From Armatimonadota bacterium (GTDB lineage Bacteria; Armatimonadota; Zipacnadia; Zipacnadales; FEN-943): a stretch of DNA of 34,890 nucleotides. The position numbers and the translations under genes are program-made. This document shows positions 10,901-18,351 of this stretch, piece after piece (within the stretch, counting starts at the first letter, position 1; the number at the start of each line of letters is the position of its first letter). The stretch lies in contig JANZZA010000274.1 of the NCBI GenBank assembly GCA_026419655.1, positions 1 through 34,890 on the forward strand, in the 5' to 3' direction. The notes under the pieces were generated by a model. That model was not told where the DNA came from, did no database searches, and saw only the letters and a program-made list of their open reading frames with translations.

Positions 10901-12217
10901 GTCCACCACATGACCGTGGTCGAGGGAAATGAATTTACTGTCCTGGCCGCCAATCTCGAAGATGGTGTCTACTTGCGGGGAGACTTCCAGGGCCCCGCGA
11001 GCTTGGGCCGTAATCTCGTTCTTGACCACGTCGGCGCCGACGAAATCCGCGATCAGGTACCGCCCGGAGCCTGTTGTGCAGACGCCACGAATCTCCACCA
11101 GGTCGCCTATTTCGGCTCCAATTTCTTCCAGGCCTTGCCTGACGGCCTCAATCGGCTGGCCGGCGGTCATCAAGTAACGCTTGGCGAGAACACGCCGGTG
11201 TTGGTCAATGACTACCAGGTTGGTGCTTATGGAGCCTACGTCAATGCCCAGATACGCCGGCACGCGCTCACCTGGCGGCGGAGATGGGCGATGGACCTGG
11301 CCCTCCATGATGACCGACCGGCGTAGCTCAAGGGGCGGGAGATTCTTAGCCGGCCGTTGGGCGACGTACTGTCTCAGTTCTTCGAGTCTGCTCCAATCGG
11401 GTGCCGAAAGACTCCCGGCAGCACGGGCGTGCAGCACCGCTCCAATAGCGCCCATCGAGGCGAAGTGACGCGGGATGATAAAGTTATCCTCGTCCAGTTC
11501 AAGCACGTCGCGCAGGGCCTTGACTATCCCTGGATTGGCCGCGACGCCGCCTTGGAAGGATACGGGCGGCTCCAGGGGTGCGGATGACCCGACGGTGCTT
11601 TTGAAGTTTCGCGCCAGCGCATAGCACAGGCCCGCCACGATGTCGTGAGTGGGGGTGGCTTCCTGCTGCAGGTGTATCATGTCGCTCTTGGCAAAGACTG
11701 AGCAGCGGCCTGCCACCCGCGGCGGATGCTCGCTTTTCAGGGCGAGCTGGCCGAACTCCTCGATGGTCAGGCCCAGCCGGGAGGCCTGCTGGTCAAGGAA
11801 GGACCCGGTCCCGGCGGCGCACATGGCGTTCATGGCGAAGTCACCGATTTCAACGCCGCCGTCCGTCTCTCTGTGCAGAAAGATGAGCTTGGAATCCTCT
11901 CCGCCTATTTCTATTATTGTGCGGACCTCAGGGTAGAGGGAGCCGGTGGCGGTCGTCTGTGCCACCACTTCATTTACGAAGGCGCCGCCGAGGATGCTGG
12001 CGACGACTTTTCCGCCGGCGCCGGTGGCGGCCAGGCCCGTGATGGCCTCCTCGCCGTAGCGCTCCAGAAGGCTGCGAAGAGCCTCGGCGGCCACGCGCAT
12101 GGGCTGGCCGTGGTGGCGCAGGTAGTGCTCTTCAACCACCCGGCCTTCTTCGTCTATAAGCACGACGTTGACGCTCACCGATCCAACGTCAACGCCCGCA
12201 TGATACTCTCGCGACAT
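7958..12217 (-). CDS. Large acyl-CoA dehydratase activase-related protein: two BcrAD/BadFG ASKHA ATPase domains plus DUF2229 and HgdB-like region
   Basis: Two ASKHA repeats ('GVDVGSVSVNVVLID' and 'LGIDVGSISTNLVVID'), each with a cluster-ligand motif ('MCAAGTGSFLDQQ'+'GRCSVF'; 'VCAAGTGSFLEEQ'+'GERCTVF'); C-terminal 'IGLPRGHLFFDLYPFWHTFFNELGCRV' (DUF2229-like) and 'GRRYTTGKECFPAIVTTGDMVK' (HgdB-like). Confidence 0.93.
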   Translation of the reverse strand: MSREYHAGVDVGSVSVNVVLIDEEGRVVEEHYLRHHGQPMRVAAEALRSLLERYGEEAITGLAATGAGGKVVASILGGAFVNEVVAQTTATGSLYPEVRTIIEIGGEDSKLIFLHRETDGGVEIGDFAMNAMCAAGTGSFLDQQASRLGLTIEEFGQLALKSEHPPRVAGRCSVFAKSDMIHLQQEATPTHDIVAGLCYALARNFKSTVGSSAPLEPPVSFQGGVAANPGIVKALRDVLELDEDNFIIPRHFASMGAIGAVLHARAAGSLSAPDWSRLEELRQYVAQRPAKNLPPLELRRSVIMEGQVHRPSPPPGERVPAYLGIDVGSISTNLVVIDQHRRVLAKRYLMTAGQPIEAVRQGLEEIGAEIGDLVEIRGVCTTGSGRYLIADFVGADVVKNEITAQARGALEVSPQVDTIFEIGGQDSKFISLDHGHVVDFEMNKVCAAGTGSFLEEQAERLGISIKGEFAELAFRSKTPADLGERCTVFMETELTRQQQAGAPVEDLVAGLAYSIVYNYLNRVVGRKRVGEHIFFQGGTALNRAVVAAFEQVTGKPITVPAHNEVTGAIGCAVIALENDHGQPSKFKGFDLSRRPYAIETFECQDCANRCEIKVVKIEGEKPLHYGSRCEKYDVERTARKRPDLPDLFRERERALLKSYTAQQDLPDDAPRIGLPRGHLFFDLYPFWHTFFNELGCRVVLSPPTNKAIIHDGVEQSTAEWCFPCKVFLGHVLWLLDQEIDYLFLPSVVNLPKADPGMTDSFVCPYVQSSPYWLRSAVGFTERGVQVLTPVLYFDYGPDHLVEALSDTAQALGASMRQLRAAVDKALQAQREFEQTMRRRGQEILESLPEDKFAIVIVGRAYNACDPGANLEIPQKLRDMGVLAIPLDCLPLAKVRLRGDWFNMYWRYGQRILAAAEIVADDPRLYPLYLTNFGCGPDSFLQRFFQERLGEKPTLIIEIDEHSADAGMITRCEAFLDSIEQVHGRKFGGQKVFRRLTIERGMQRTVLIPNMSGHAYALAAAFQACGMNAEVLPEPDEETLYWGRRYTTGKECFPAIVTTGDMVKRVKQPDFDRDRYAFFMGGSGGPCRFGQYNALQRLVLDELGYEDVPIYAPNQAASFYNDLGIVGRKFIHLGWRGVVAADLVEKALLETRPYETVPGMANQAYWESLDEVCEAIRQGGKLDDIAAALESARRRFEAVPVDRSVPKPIIGLVGEFYVRANRFSNQNVIGQVEALGGEVWMAPVYEWFLYRNFRRDMRARQRRQWGLVIKNKLTDKVMKHDEHALVEVFDGFLRNAHEPPTDMVLWYAAPYVHHTFEGEAIMTVGKAVDFARKGLSGIIAVMPFTCMPGTISHAILKYVRQDFGGIPFLNMVYDGLEQATAATRMEAFMHQAREFMHRRAAGEAAEAQLPSLTFEPTAGE

Positions 12218-12255
12218 ACTGACTCCGCCCTTCCGGGGGCAAAATATGCACAGGG

Positions 12256-12284
12256 ATTATATTGTCCGTGCCTATTTTCGGCAA
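12256..12284 (-). promoter_or_regulatory. Sigma70-type promoter for the activase gene: -35 TTGCCG, 17-bp spacer, -10 TATAAT
   Basis: Reverse strand reads TTGCCG-AAAATAGGCACGGACAA-TATAAT; perfect -10, 4/6 -35, optimal spacing, ~40 bp upstream of the ATG at 12217. Confidence 0.6.
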
Positions 12285-12550
12285 ACGGCGGGCTGACTGG
12301 CACTGGGCACCGCCCCGTTAGCGCGTCTAGGTAACGCGACCGGCCAGAAGCACGGCTGGGGCCGGCGGCCTGAAAAGGGGCAGCAAGACAGTACGGCTGG
12401 AGGCGGTCTTCAAGGTGTTTCCCCACGAAGAGGTGTTTAGCAGCCCCTTGCCTGCAAACGGTCCGCCTGCGTGGTTTCCCTCTCTAAAGGTTTCAGCTTG
12501 GCGCAGGGGAAACAAACAACTGCCGCTTATGTATCTTTCCAGGAGGTGTG

Positions 12551-15500
12551 ATGAAGTTGGCGCTGAGGGTCGTGTCTGTTGTTTTCCTATCTTGCGTGAC
12601 CGCTGCCCACGGGCAGAACTCTCAAGGGGTTGAGATAGGCGGCGTGGTATACGAATACGTGGACCCTGGGGAGCCTTTCACTGAGGCGCCACGGCCCGCC
12701 CAGCCGTGGGCGTCGCCGGTGCCAAACCAAGCCGAAAACGAGGCCGGAATGATCCCCTTCGTCACGCCCGACCCTGGTGATTACAGGCCCTATCGCCGCC
12801 CCAAACCTGAGGAGCGTGTGGAAAGCCTCAGTGCCTTCCTCACGCCGGGCGAAGACGAACCACTATGGGTCGGTGTATGGGCGCTGGCTGACCTGGAAGG
12901 CCTGCGCGCAGAAGTGAGCCTGCCCAATGCGCCCCTTTCCGTAGACATTCGTCATCTTCACTGCTGGCCCCAGCGCACCGGCTGGCGCAGCCGCCAGTTC
13001 TATATCACTCCCGAGCTAATCCTGCCTTGCTCGGACGGTCGCAAGGTAGTCCCCGGGCGTCGCGGCGTGCTTGAGGAACGTCCCTTTGACGTGAAGGCCG
13101 GCGAGACGGCGGCCTTCTGGTTCACCCTCACCGCCCGCGACGACGCGCGACCGGGCGCATATAAGGGCACGGTGACCATTGCTACTGCTGGACGCCGGCA
13201 GTTGACTTTACCTCTCACGGTAGAGGTGCTTCCCTTTCGTCTGCAGCGTCCAGCCGACCGCTACTGGCTGCTCTACGCTGACGTGGCCCGCTGGCAACTG
13301 GGCAACCTTACCGATGAGCAAATTCTGTCAGAGTTGCGTGACTTCGCCCGCCATGGCATGACTGGCCTGGTTGAGGTGCCCCTCGGCAAGCCTGATTTGT
13401 CCGGCCTGAAGGAAGGCCGCGTGCAGTTTGACGCAGCTCCCTACAGGCGCCTGGCTGAGCTTTGCCAGCGCGCTGGCCTGCCCGGCCCGCACGTCTGCTC
13501 TTACGGCATCGCCTATCAGGTCATGGAGGCTCTTGGCATCCAGGCCGACCTGATGAAGGACCAGTGGCCGGAAGAAGTCAAAAAGGGTGTCTCAGCCGTT
13601 GCCAGGGCCGCCGTCGAGGCCACTGCCGGCCTGCCGCGCTGGTATTTTTACGGCTGGGACGAGCCAAGCGGTGACAATACTTATGCCGTTCAGGACTACC
13701 AGGCCTGGCATGACGGCGGCGCCCTCACCTATGCTACCTTCTACATGCTAGGTTTTCTGGAAAAGGCCAAGGACTACCTAACAGCACCGTGTTTCGGAGT
13801 TGGCCTGGTCAGCGGCGAAGATTCAGCCCGTGCAGCCCGCGAAGCTTGCGAAAAGACCGGTGCCGAGTTTTGGTGGTACGGCACCGGCTCCTACGTCAAT
13901 CCTTATCCGCAGGAAAGCGGCCTTTTCTACAACCGCTACGGAGCCGGCTTTCTCTTTTGGAAAACCGGGGCCAAAGCCCAGGTCTCCTGGACCTTCTGTC
14001 GGCCGCACGAAGACGTCTTCAATGACTTCGACGGCTCCCCGCACAACGCCGCAGAGCCAAAAGAACAGGTTACGGCCTATCCGCATCTCCTCCGGCCCGA
14101 CGACTGGAGCACGTATCAGGGCGCTATTCCGACGATTGCCTGGGAAGCTTTGCGCGAAGGCTGGGACGACTACCGTTATCTATACACTCTGACGCAGGTC
14201 ATAGCCCAGGCGCGGGCCAGTCGGGATAGGGCAGCCCGGCGTGCTGCTCGCCAGGCCCAGGAGCGCCTCGATGCCCTGGTAGAAGCAATCCCCTGGGCCA
14301 ATCCAATGCTGCCGGCGGCCTTTCCAACCGACGTGATGCAGAAAGCGCGGCGTGCCGTAGCCGACGAGATACTTGCCCTGCAGGATCTGCTATCCGGCCG
14401 GCGCGAGCGCACCACAGCAGCGCCAGAGGCGCGCGTAAGACTGACCGTGCGCACTCTGGCGGCAGGTGATGCCGTCCCTTTATCCCTGCCGGCGGCGGTG
14501 GTAGCGACCGCCTCGGGGCCACCCCGAGTGGACGGCGTTCTGGATGACGCCTGCTGGGAGCAAGCTCAGGCAGTCTCGGACTTTGTGGACCACGCCACCG
14601 GCAAGCCAGCCCCCATCGAAACGCTCGCACGAATCTGCCAGGACGATGATGCTTTGTACGTGGCCTTCGACTGCGCCGAGCCGCGCATGGACGCCCTTGT
14701 TGCCAGGCGCGGCGGCCGGGACGCCGACGGCGTCTGGCTGGAGGACAGCGTCGAATTTTTTCTTGCAGGCCCGACCCGGCGGCCCTATGCCCACGTGATA
14801 GTGAACGTTGAGGGTACCCTCTACGATGAAGTCGGCCAGGACTCATCCTGGAACGCGGACATCAAAGCAGCCGTCGGCCGGCGGCGGGATGGCTGGAGCG
14901 TGGAGATAGCTTTGCCCTGGAAGGACCTGGAAGCCGCGGGCATTAAACGGGCGCCTCTCATGACGGGGAATTTTTGCCGCAACCGCTTCGCTGGCCGGGA
15001 GACCAATGTAAACCCGCATAGCGCATGGTCTTTCCCCAACGGGTACTTCCATACTCGTGAGCGCTTTGGAATTCTCCAGCTTGCGCCCGGGCCGGTGGTA
15101 CTCTCGCGGGTGATGGTGCCGGGCTACTGGGGGCCGCAGGAGATGCAGGTGGTACTCAGCAATACCGACACTGCTGAGCGTCTGGCCTGGGTTCTCTTTG
15201 ACGGCCGGCGCCAGGCCAAAGCCCTCCCCCCACGAGCGGCAGGTGCCTTTTTCTTTCCGGTGAACCTGTCGCAGCCCGGACCAAAAACACTAACGTTCAC
15301 TTATGGCGCCGAGAGTCAGGCCCATCAGCGTGCGGAAGTCGTTGTCCCGGTTCCCCATCCTCTCTCTGTCGCCCAGTGGCCCTCCCTGGTCGAGGACGGC
15401 CACGAGGCGCTGGTGGTCGTGACGGTCGGTACCTCTCCGCAAGACCCCAGCTCATTCCGATTGCGGGTAACCGTCTCCGACCCGGCAGACCGTCACCAGT

Positions 15501-15649
15501 TGGAAATGGCGGCAAAGCCGGGCCGCCTGCGGCGAGTGGCCTTGTCTCTCCGCGGTCTCGCCACCATCCGCGCAGAGCTTCTTGATGCAGACGGAAAGGC
15601 CGTGGCGCTGCCCATCGAGCGCCGTGCGGTGGTACTGGGCGGGCTTTGA
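12551..15649 (+). CDS. Secreted DUF4091 (GH123-like) protein with C-terminal CBM9-like domain
   Basis: AGGAGG at 12541-12546 before ATG; signal peptide MKLALRVVSVVFLSCVTAAHGQ; 'YFYGWDEPSGD' and 'TIAWEALREGWDDYRYLYTL' typical of DUF4091 proteins; 'PPRVDGVLDDACWEQAQAVSDFVDHATG...DDALYVAFDCAEP...WLEDSVEFFL' typical of CBM9/DOMON-like domains. Confidence 0.85.
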   Translation: MKLALRVVSVVFLSCVTAAHGQNSQGVEIGGVVYEYVDPGEPFTEAPRPAQPWASPVPNQAENEAGMIPFVTPDPGDYRPYRRPKPEERVESLSAFLTPGEDEPLWVGVWALADLEGLRAEVSLPNAPLSVDIRHLHCWPQRTGWRSRQFYITPELILPCSDGRKVVPGRRGVLEERPFDVKAGETAAFWFTLTARDDARPGAYKGTVTIATAGRRQLTLPLTVEVLPFRLQRPADRYWLLYADVARWQLGNLTDEQILSELRDFARHGMTGLVEVPLGKPDLSGLKEGRVQFDAAPYRRLAELCQRAGLPGPHVCSYGIAYQVMEALGIQADLMKDQWPEEVKKGVSAVARAAVEATAGLPRWYFYGWDEPSGDNTYAVQDYQAWHDGGALTYATFYMLGFLEKAKDYLTAPCFGVGLVSGEDSARAAREACEKTGAEFWWYGTGSYVNPYPQESGLFYNRYGAGFLFWKTGAKAQVSWTFCRPHEDVFNDFDGSPHNAAEPKEQVTAYPHLLRPDDWSTYQGAIPTIAWEALREGWDDYRYLYTLTQVIAQARASRDRAARRAARQAQERLDALVEAIPWANPMLPAAFPTDVMQKARRAVADEILALQDLLSGRRERTTAAPEARVRLTVRTLAAGDAVPLSLPAAVVATASGPPRVDGVLDDACWEQAQAVSDFVDHATGKPAPIETLARICQDDDALYVAFDCAEPRMDALVARRGGRDADGVWLEDSVEFFLAGPTRRPYAHVIVNVEGTLYDEVGQDSSWNADIKAAVGRRRDGWSVEIALPWKDLEAAGIKRAPLMTGNFCRNRFAGRETNVNPHSAWSFPNGYFHTRERFGILQLAPGPVVLSRVMVPGYWGPQEMQVVLSNTDTAERLAWVLFDGRRQAKALPPRAAGAFFFPVNLSQPGPKTLTFTYGAESQAHQRAEVVVPVPHPLSVAQWPSLVEDGHEALVVVTVGTSPQDPSSFRLRVTVSDPADRHQLEMAAKPGRLRRVALSLRGLATIRAELLDADGKAVALPIERRAVVLGGL

Positions 15650-15715
15650 CAGCTATTTCCAGGCTTGGCGCTCAGCCGGCCACCCGGCGAAAGGGCGTGT
15701 GGGGTGGAAACAACG

Positions 15716-15779
15716 TAGAAAGTTTGGGAGGGGGGCTGGGGGGGGCAACCCTTTTCAAAGGGTTCCCCCAGAAAAGAAG
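15716..15779 (+). repeat. Intergenic hairpin element copy 1 (G-rich 5' part, stem GGGGG(c)AACCCTTT / AAAGGGTTCCCCC)
   Basis: TAGAAAGTTTGGGAGGGGGGCTGGGGGGGGCAACCCTTTTCAAAGGGTTCCCCCAGAAAAG, 67 nt after the stop of the upstream + strand gene; aligns with a second copy at 17011-17069 on the opposite strand. Confidence 0.7.
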
Positions 15780-15837
15780 GCGCCTCTAAAGTCGGGTAGG
15801 TCTGCTCCCCAATCTTCGGCGTGGCCATCGCGGCATA

Positions 15838-16917
15838 TCAGCCGCCCGAAAAATTCAGGCCTTCATCCAGCATAGCTAGGAAGTTTTCCACCGGGACGTA
15901 GTTGGTGACGGAGTTTCCGGATCCCAGTAGATAGCCGCCTGCCGGTGCACACTCGTCCAATATGCCGCGCACGTACTCACGCAGGCGGTCCTCGGGCCAC
16001 CGCGCAAGCTTATCCACGTCCACGCCGCCGCAGATGGCTATCCTGTCGCCCCACCGCCGTTTGGCCTCGGTCACGGGCATTATCGCGTCCTCGAAGGAAT
16101 GCTTGGCGTCTATGGCGCAGTAGTCTATTAGCTCGTCCATTATCTCGGTCAGGTTTCCGCAGGAATGGAGAATATAGGGTTTGCCGTAGCGGTGGGCGGC
16201 GTCAGCCATGCGCTTGTGCCACGGCATGACGTGCTTCCGGATTATCCCCGGTGCGACCAGGGTTCCGTGTCGGTGGCCCATGTCATCGCCGATAATTATC
16301 GCGCCCACATATTCGAAACTCGCCATGGCTTCCACGGCGGCCAGCAAGATTTGTCCTATCCGCCGAATCAGCTCTGCCACGAGGTCTGGAGCGTCATAAA
16401 GCGCATAGGAAAAAGGCACGTAGCCCATCAGCCACATGGACCATTCCAGCACGCCGCCGTGGGTGGAGGCGCTGATTTTCATGCCGTCGGGGAGGTGATG
16501 CGCGGCGGCTTCCAGGGCGCGGAAATCAATCTGTTCAGGCTGCGGCCAGGGGTAGCGCTCCAGGTCTTCCCACGTACTTATTAGGCCCTCGGTTTCGGGC
16601 TGCCAGGAGCGCTGGCCGCGGCTGTAAACGGCCGTATCGTTGGCCGGGACGAAACGGCGGGCCAGGGGAATGTCGCAGCCCACCCGCACGTCGTCATAGC
16701 CCAGCGCCGCCAGGCATCGCACCCAGTTTCCCCAGTAAGCATCCAGGACATCATCTTCTGGCGTCCCCTGTGGCACCAGAGGCTCTTCAAGCACCGCTTC
16801 TACAATCTCGGGGTCGTGCTTTAGCTCGCAGAAGGGCACCTGGGCAGGCTTGCCGCGCCGCAGGGCCGTCAGGTAGCGGTCGAAGTCTGGTTCCCGGCGT
16901 ATCTTTAATGCTTTCAT
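15838..16917 (-). CDS. Uroporphyrinogen decarboxylase (URO-D) family protein, methyltransferase-like subgroup
   Basis: 'GKPYILHSCGNLTEIMDELIDYCAIDAKHSFED', 'ICGGVDVDKLARWPEDRLREYVRGILDECAPAGGYLLGSGNSVTNYVPVENFLAML' are URO-D/MtaA-like. ORF extends to 16995; start MKALKIRRE at 16917 likely. Confidence 0.85.
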   Translation of the reverse strand: MKALKIRREPDFDRYLTALRRGKPAQVPFCELKHDPEIVEAVLEEPLVPQGTPEDDVLDAYWGNWVRCLAALGYDDVRVGCDIPLARRFVPANDTAVYSRGQRSWQPETEGLISTWEDLERYPWPQPEQIDFRALEAAAHHLPDGMKISASTHGGVLEWSMWLMGYVPFSYALYDAPDLVAELIRRIGQILLAAVEAMASFEYVGAIIIGDDMGHRHGTLVAPGIIRKHVMPWHKRMADAAHRYGKPYILHSCGNLTEIMDELIDYCAIDAKHSFEDAIMPVTEAKRRWGDRIAICGGVDVDKLARWPEDRLREYVRGILDECAPAGGYLLGSGNSVTNYVPVENFLAMLDEGLNFSGG

Positions 16918-17010
16918 GCCGCTCACGACCGTGCCAGCAAAACTGCTTTTTGGATCACTGGCTGTAGAGTTACCTTCGCCCGGACCGTCATGCAAAACGG
17001 CCGGTCACGT

Positions 17011-17069
17011 CTTTTTCTGCGGGAAAGTCTTTGACAAGACCCCCAGAGCCCCGTTACCAAAACTTTCTA
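17011..17069 (-). repeat. Intergenic hairpin element copy 2 (diverged)
   Basis: Reverse strand TAGAAAGTTTTGGTAACGGGGCTCTGGGGGTCTTGTCAAAGACTTTCCCGCAGAAAAAG shares TAGAAAGTTT, GGGGCT, GGGGG, TCAAAG, TTCCC and CAGAAAA in order with copy 1; lies 33 nt after the stop of the upstream minus-strand gene. Confidence 0.6.
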
Positions 17070-17101
17070 GACTGTCGCGAGTTCGCCGCCCCGCCTGTGC
17101 G

Positions 17102-18223
17102 TTATCCCTTCATCCCGCTGAGCACGACGCCCTGGACGAAATAGCGTTGGCCGATGAGGAACACAAGTATGACCGGCCCCATCACCATAACTGAAGCCGC
17201 CATGAGGTAATGCCATTCCGCCGAGTACTGACCCATGAACGAATACAGGCCCAGCATGAGCGGCATCTTCTCGGTTGAGTTCATTACAATGAGCGGCCAC
17301 ATGAACTGGTTCCAGGTTCCCAGGAAAACAAAGGTGCCCAGAGCCGCCAGCGCCGGGCGCGACAAAGGCAAGATCACTCGCCGGTAAACGTCCCACGGAC
17401 CGCAGCCGTCCAGCCGCGCTGCATCTTCCAGGTCCTGCGGGACGCTGAGGAAAAATTGCCGTAGCAGGAAAGTCCCGTAAGCCGAAAACATGAGCGGCAA
17501 AATCATTGCCCAGTACGTGTCAATCATCCGCAGCCAGCGCAAAAGAACGAACACCGGAATCATGGTCACCACGTGCGGGACCATGATGGTGGCCAGATAT
17601 CCCAGGAAAATGCCGTCGCGGCCCGGAAACCGCAGCCTTGCAAAGGCAAAGGCCGCCAGGGAGGACGTGAATAGCTGCCCCAGCGTGACGATGACCGTGA
17701 CAATTAGCGAGTTGAGGTAGAAAGCCAGAAAGCCATCTCGTATGTGTATTCCGGGACATTCCCAGCGGCCAATGCGGAAGGCCATCCATGGCCGTTCGAG
17801 CTGTATGGCGTGCCACGCTTCAGGGTAGTTTGCCCAGCGGAAATAAAGTCGTTTGGCCGGCCGCAGGGTCTCGACAGCGCCGTGTGGTCCCTCTCGCGTG
17901 AGCGGCACGGTAAGTGTCCGTCTTGCGAGGTCTGGTGGTTCCAGGACGCGCACGACTGCCGCTCCCTTGAAGATGCGCAGTCTAGCCACCTTGGCCCGGC
18001 GGCCATCTACGTCGCACCAGAACAAAGGCAGTAGCTCGCCATTGGTTGGATTGCGCCATGTCTCGTGGATGCGGGGCAGAAACTCTGGGGGGAAGCTCAT
18101 CGCTGCACTGGGGTCCTTCAGCGACGTGGCCACCATCCACACCAGCGGTACCAGCATCGTGGCACCGCCGATGCCCAAAACCGTGTATGCGGCTACGTTG
18201 CCGAAAATCAACGCACGTTTCAC
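17102..18223 (-). CDS. Carbohydrate ABC transporter permease, MalG type, with enlarged TM1-TM2 extracytoplasmic loop
   Basis: 'FYLNSLIVTVIVTLGQLFTSSLAAFAFARLRFPGRD', EAA motif 'EDAARLDGCGPWDVYRRVILPLSRPALAALGTFVF', C-terminal 'FVQGVVLSGMKG'; ~80 extra residues before 'ANYPEAW'. Confidence 0.92.
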   Translation of the reverse strand: MKRALIFGNVAAYTVLGIGGATMLVPLVWMVATSLKDPSAAMSFPPEFLPRIHETWRNPTNGELLPLFWCDVDGRRAKVARLRIFKGAAVVRVLEPPDLARRTLTVPLTREGPHGAVETLRPAKRLYFRWANYPEAWHAIQLERPWMAFRIGRWECPGIHIRDGFLAFYLNSLIVTVIVTLGQLFTSSLAAFAFARLRFPGRDGIFLGYLATIMVPHVVTMIPVFVLLRWLRMIDTYWAMILPLMFSAYGTFLLRQFFLSVPQDLEDAARLDGCGPWDVYRRVILPLSRPALAALGTFVFLGTWNQFMWPLIVMNSTEKMPLMLGLYSFMGQYSAEWHYLMAASVMVMGPVILVFLIGQRYFVQGVVLSGMKG

Positions 18224-18351
18224 TCTCGCGGCCCTCGCTTACCCAAGGCCCGCAGCGAGATACAGGAAATGCTCAGACCAACAGATACATGTCGATGGGC
18301 CGCTTCGCCGCGGACCTATCGCTAAGAGCCGACGCATGTCCATCAGTTTGC

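Noticed and set aside
12218-12547. Possible cobalamin-type riboswitch between the activase and DUF4091 genes
   Set aside because: A few fragments (GGGGCGGTGCCCAGTGCCAGTCAGCC on the reverse strand) vaguely recall a B12 box, but the conserved core could not be assembled by eye.
15716-17069. Inverted elements flanking the URO-D-like gene as a transposon
   Set aside because: No transposase or target-site duplication; the orientation of each copy relative to its upstream stop codon is better explained by a 3'-end element.
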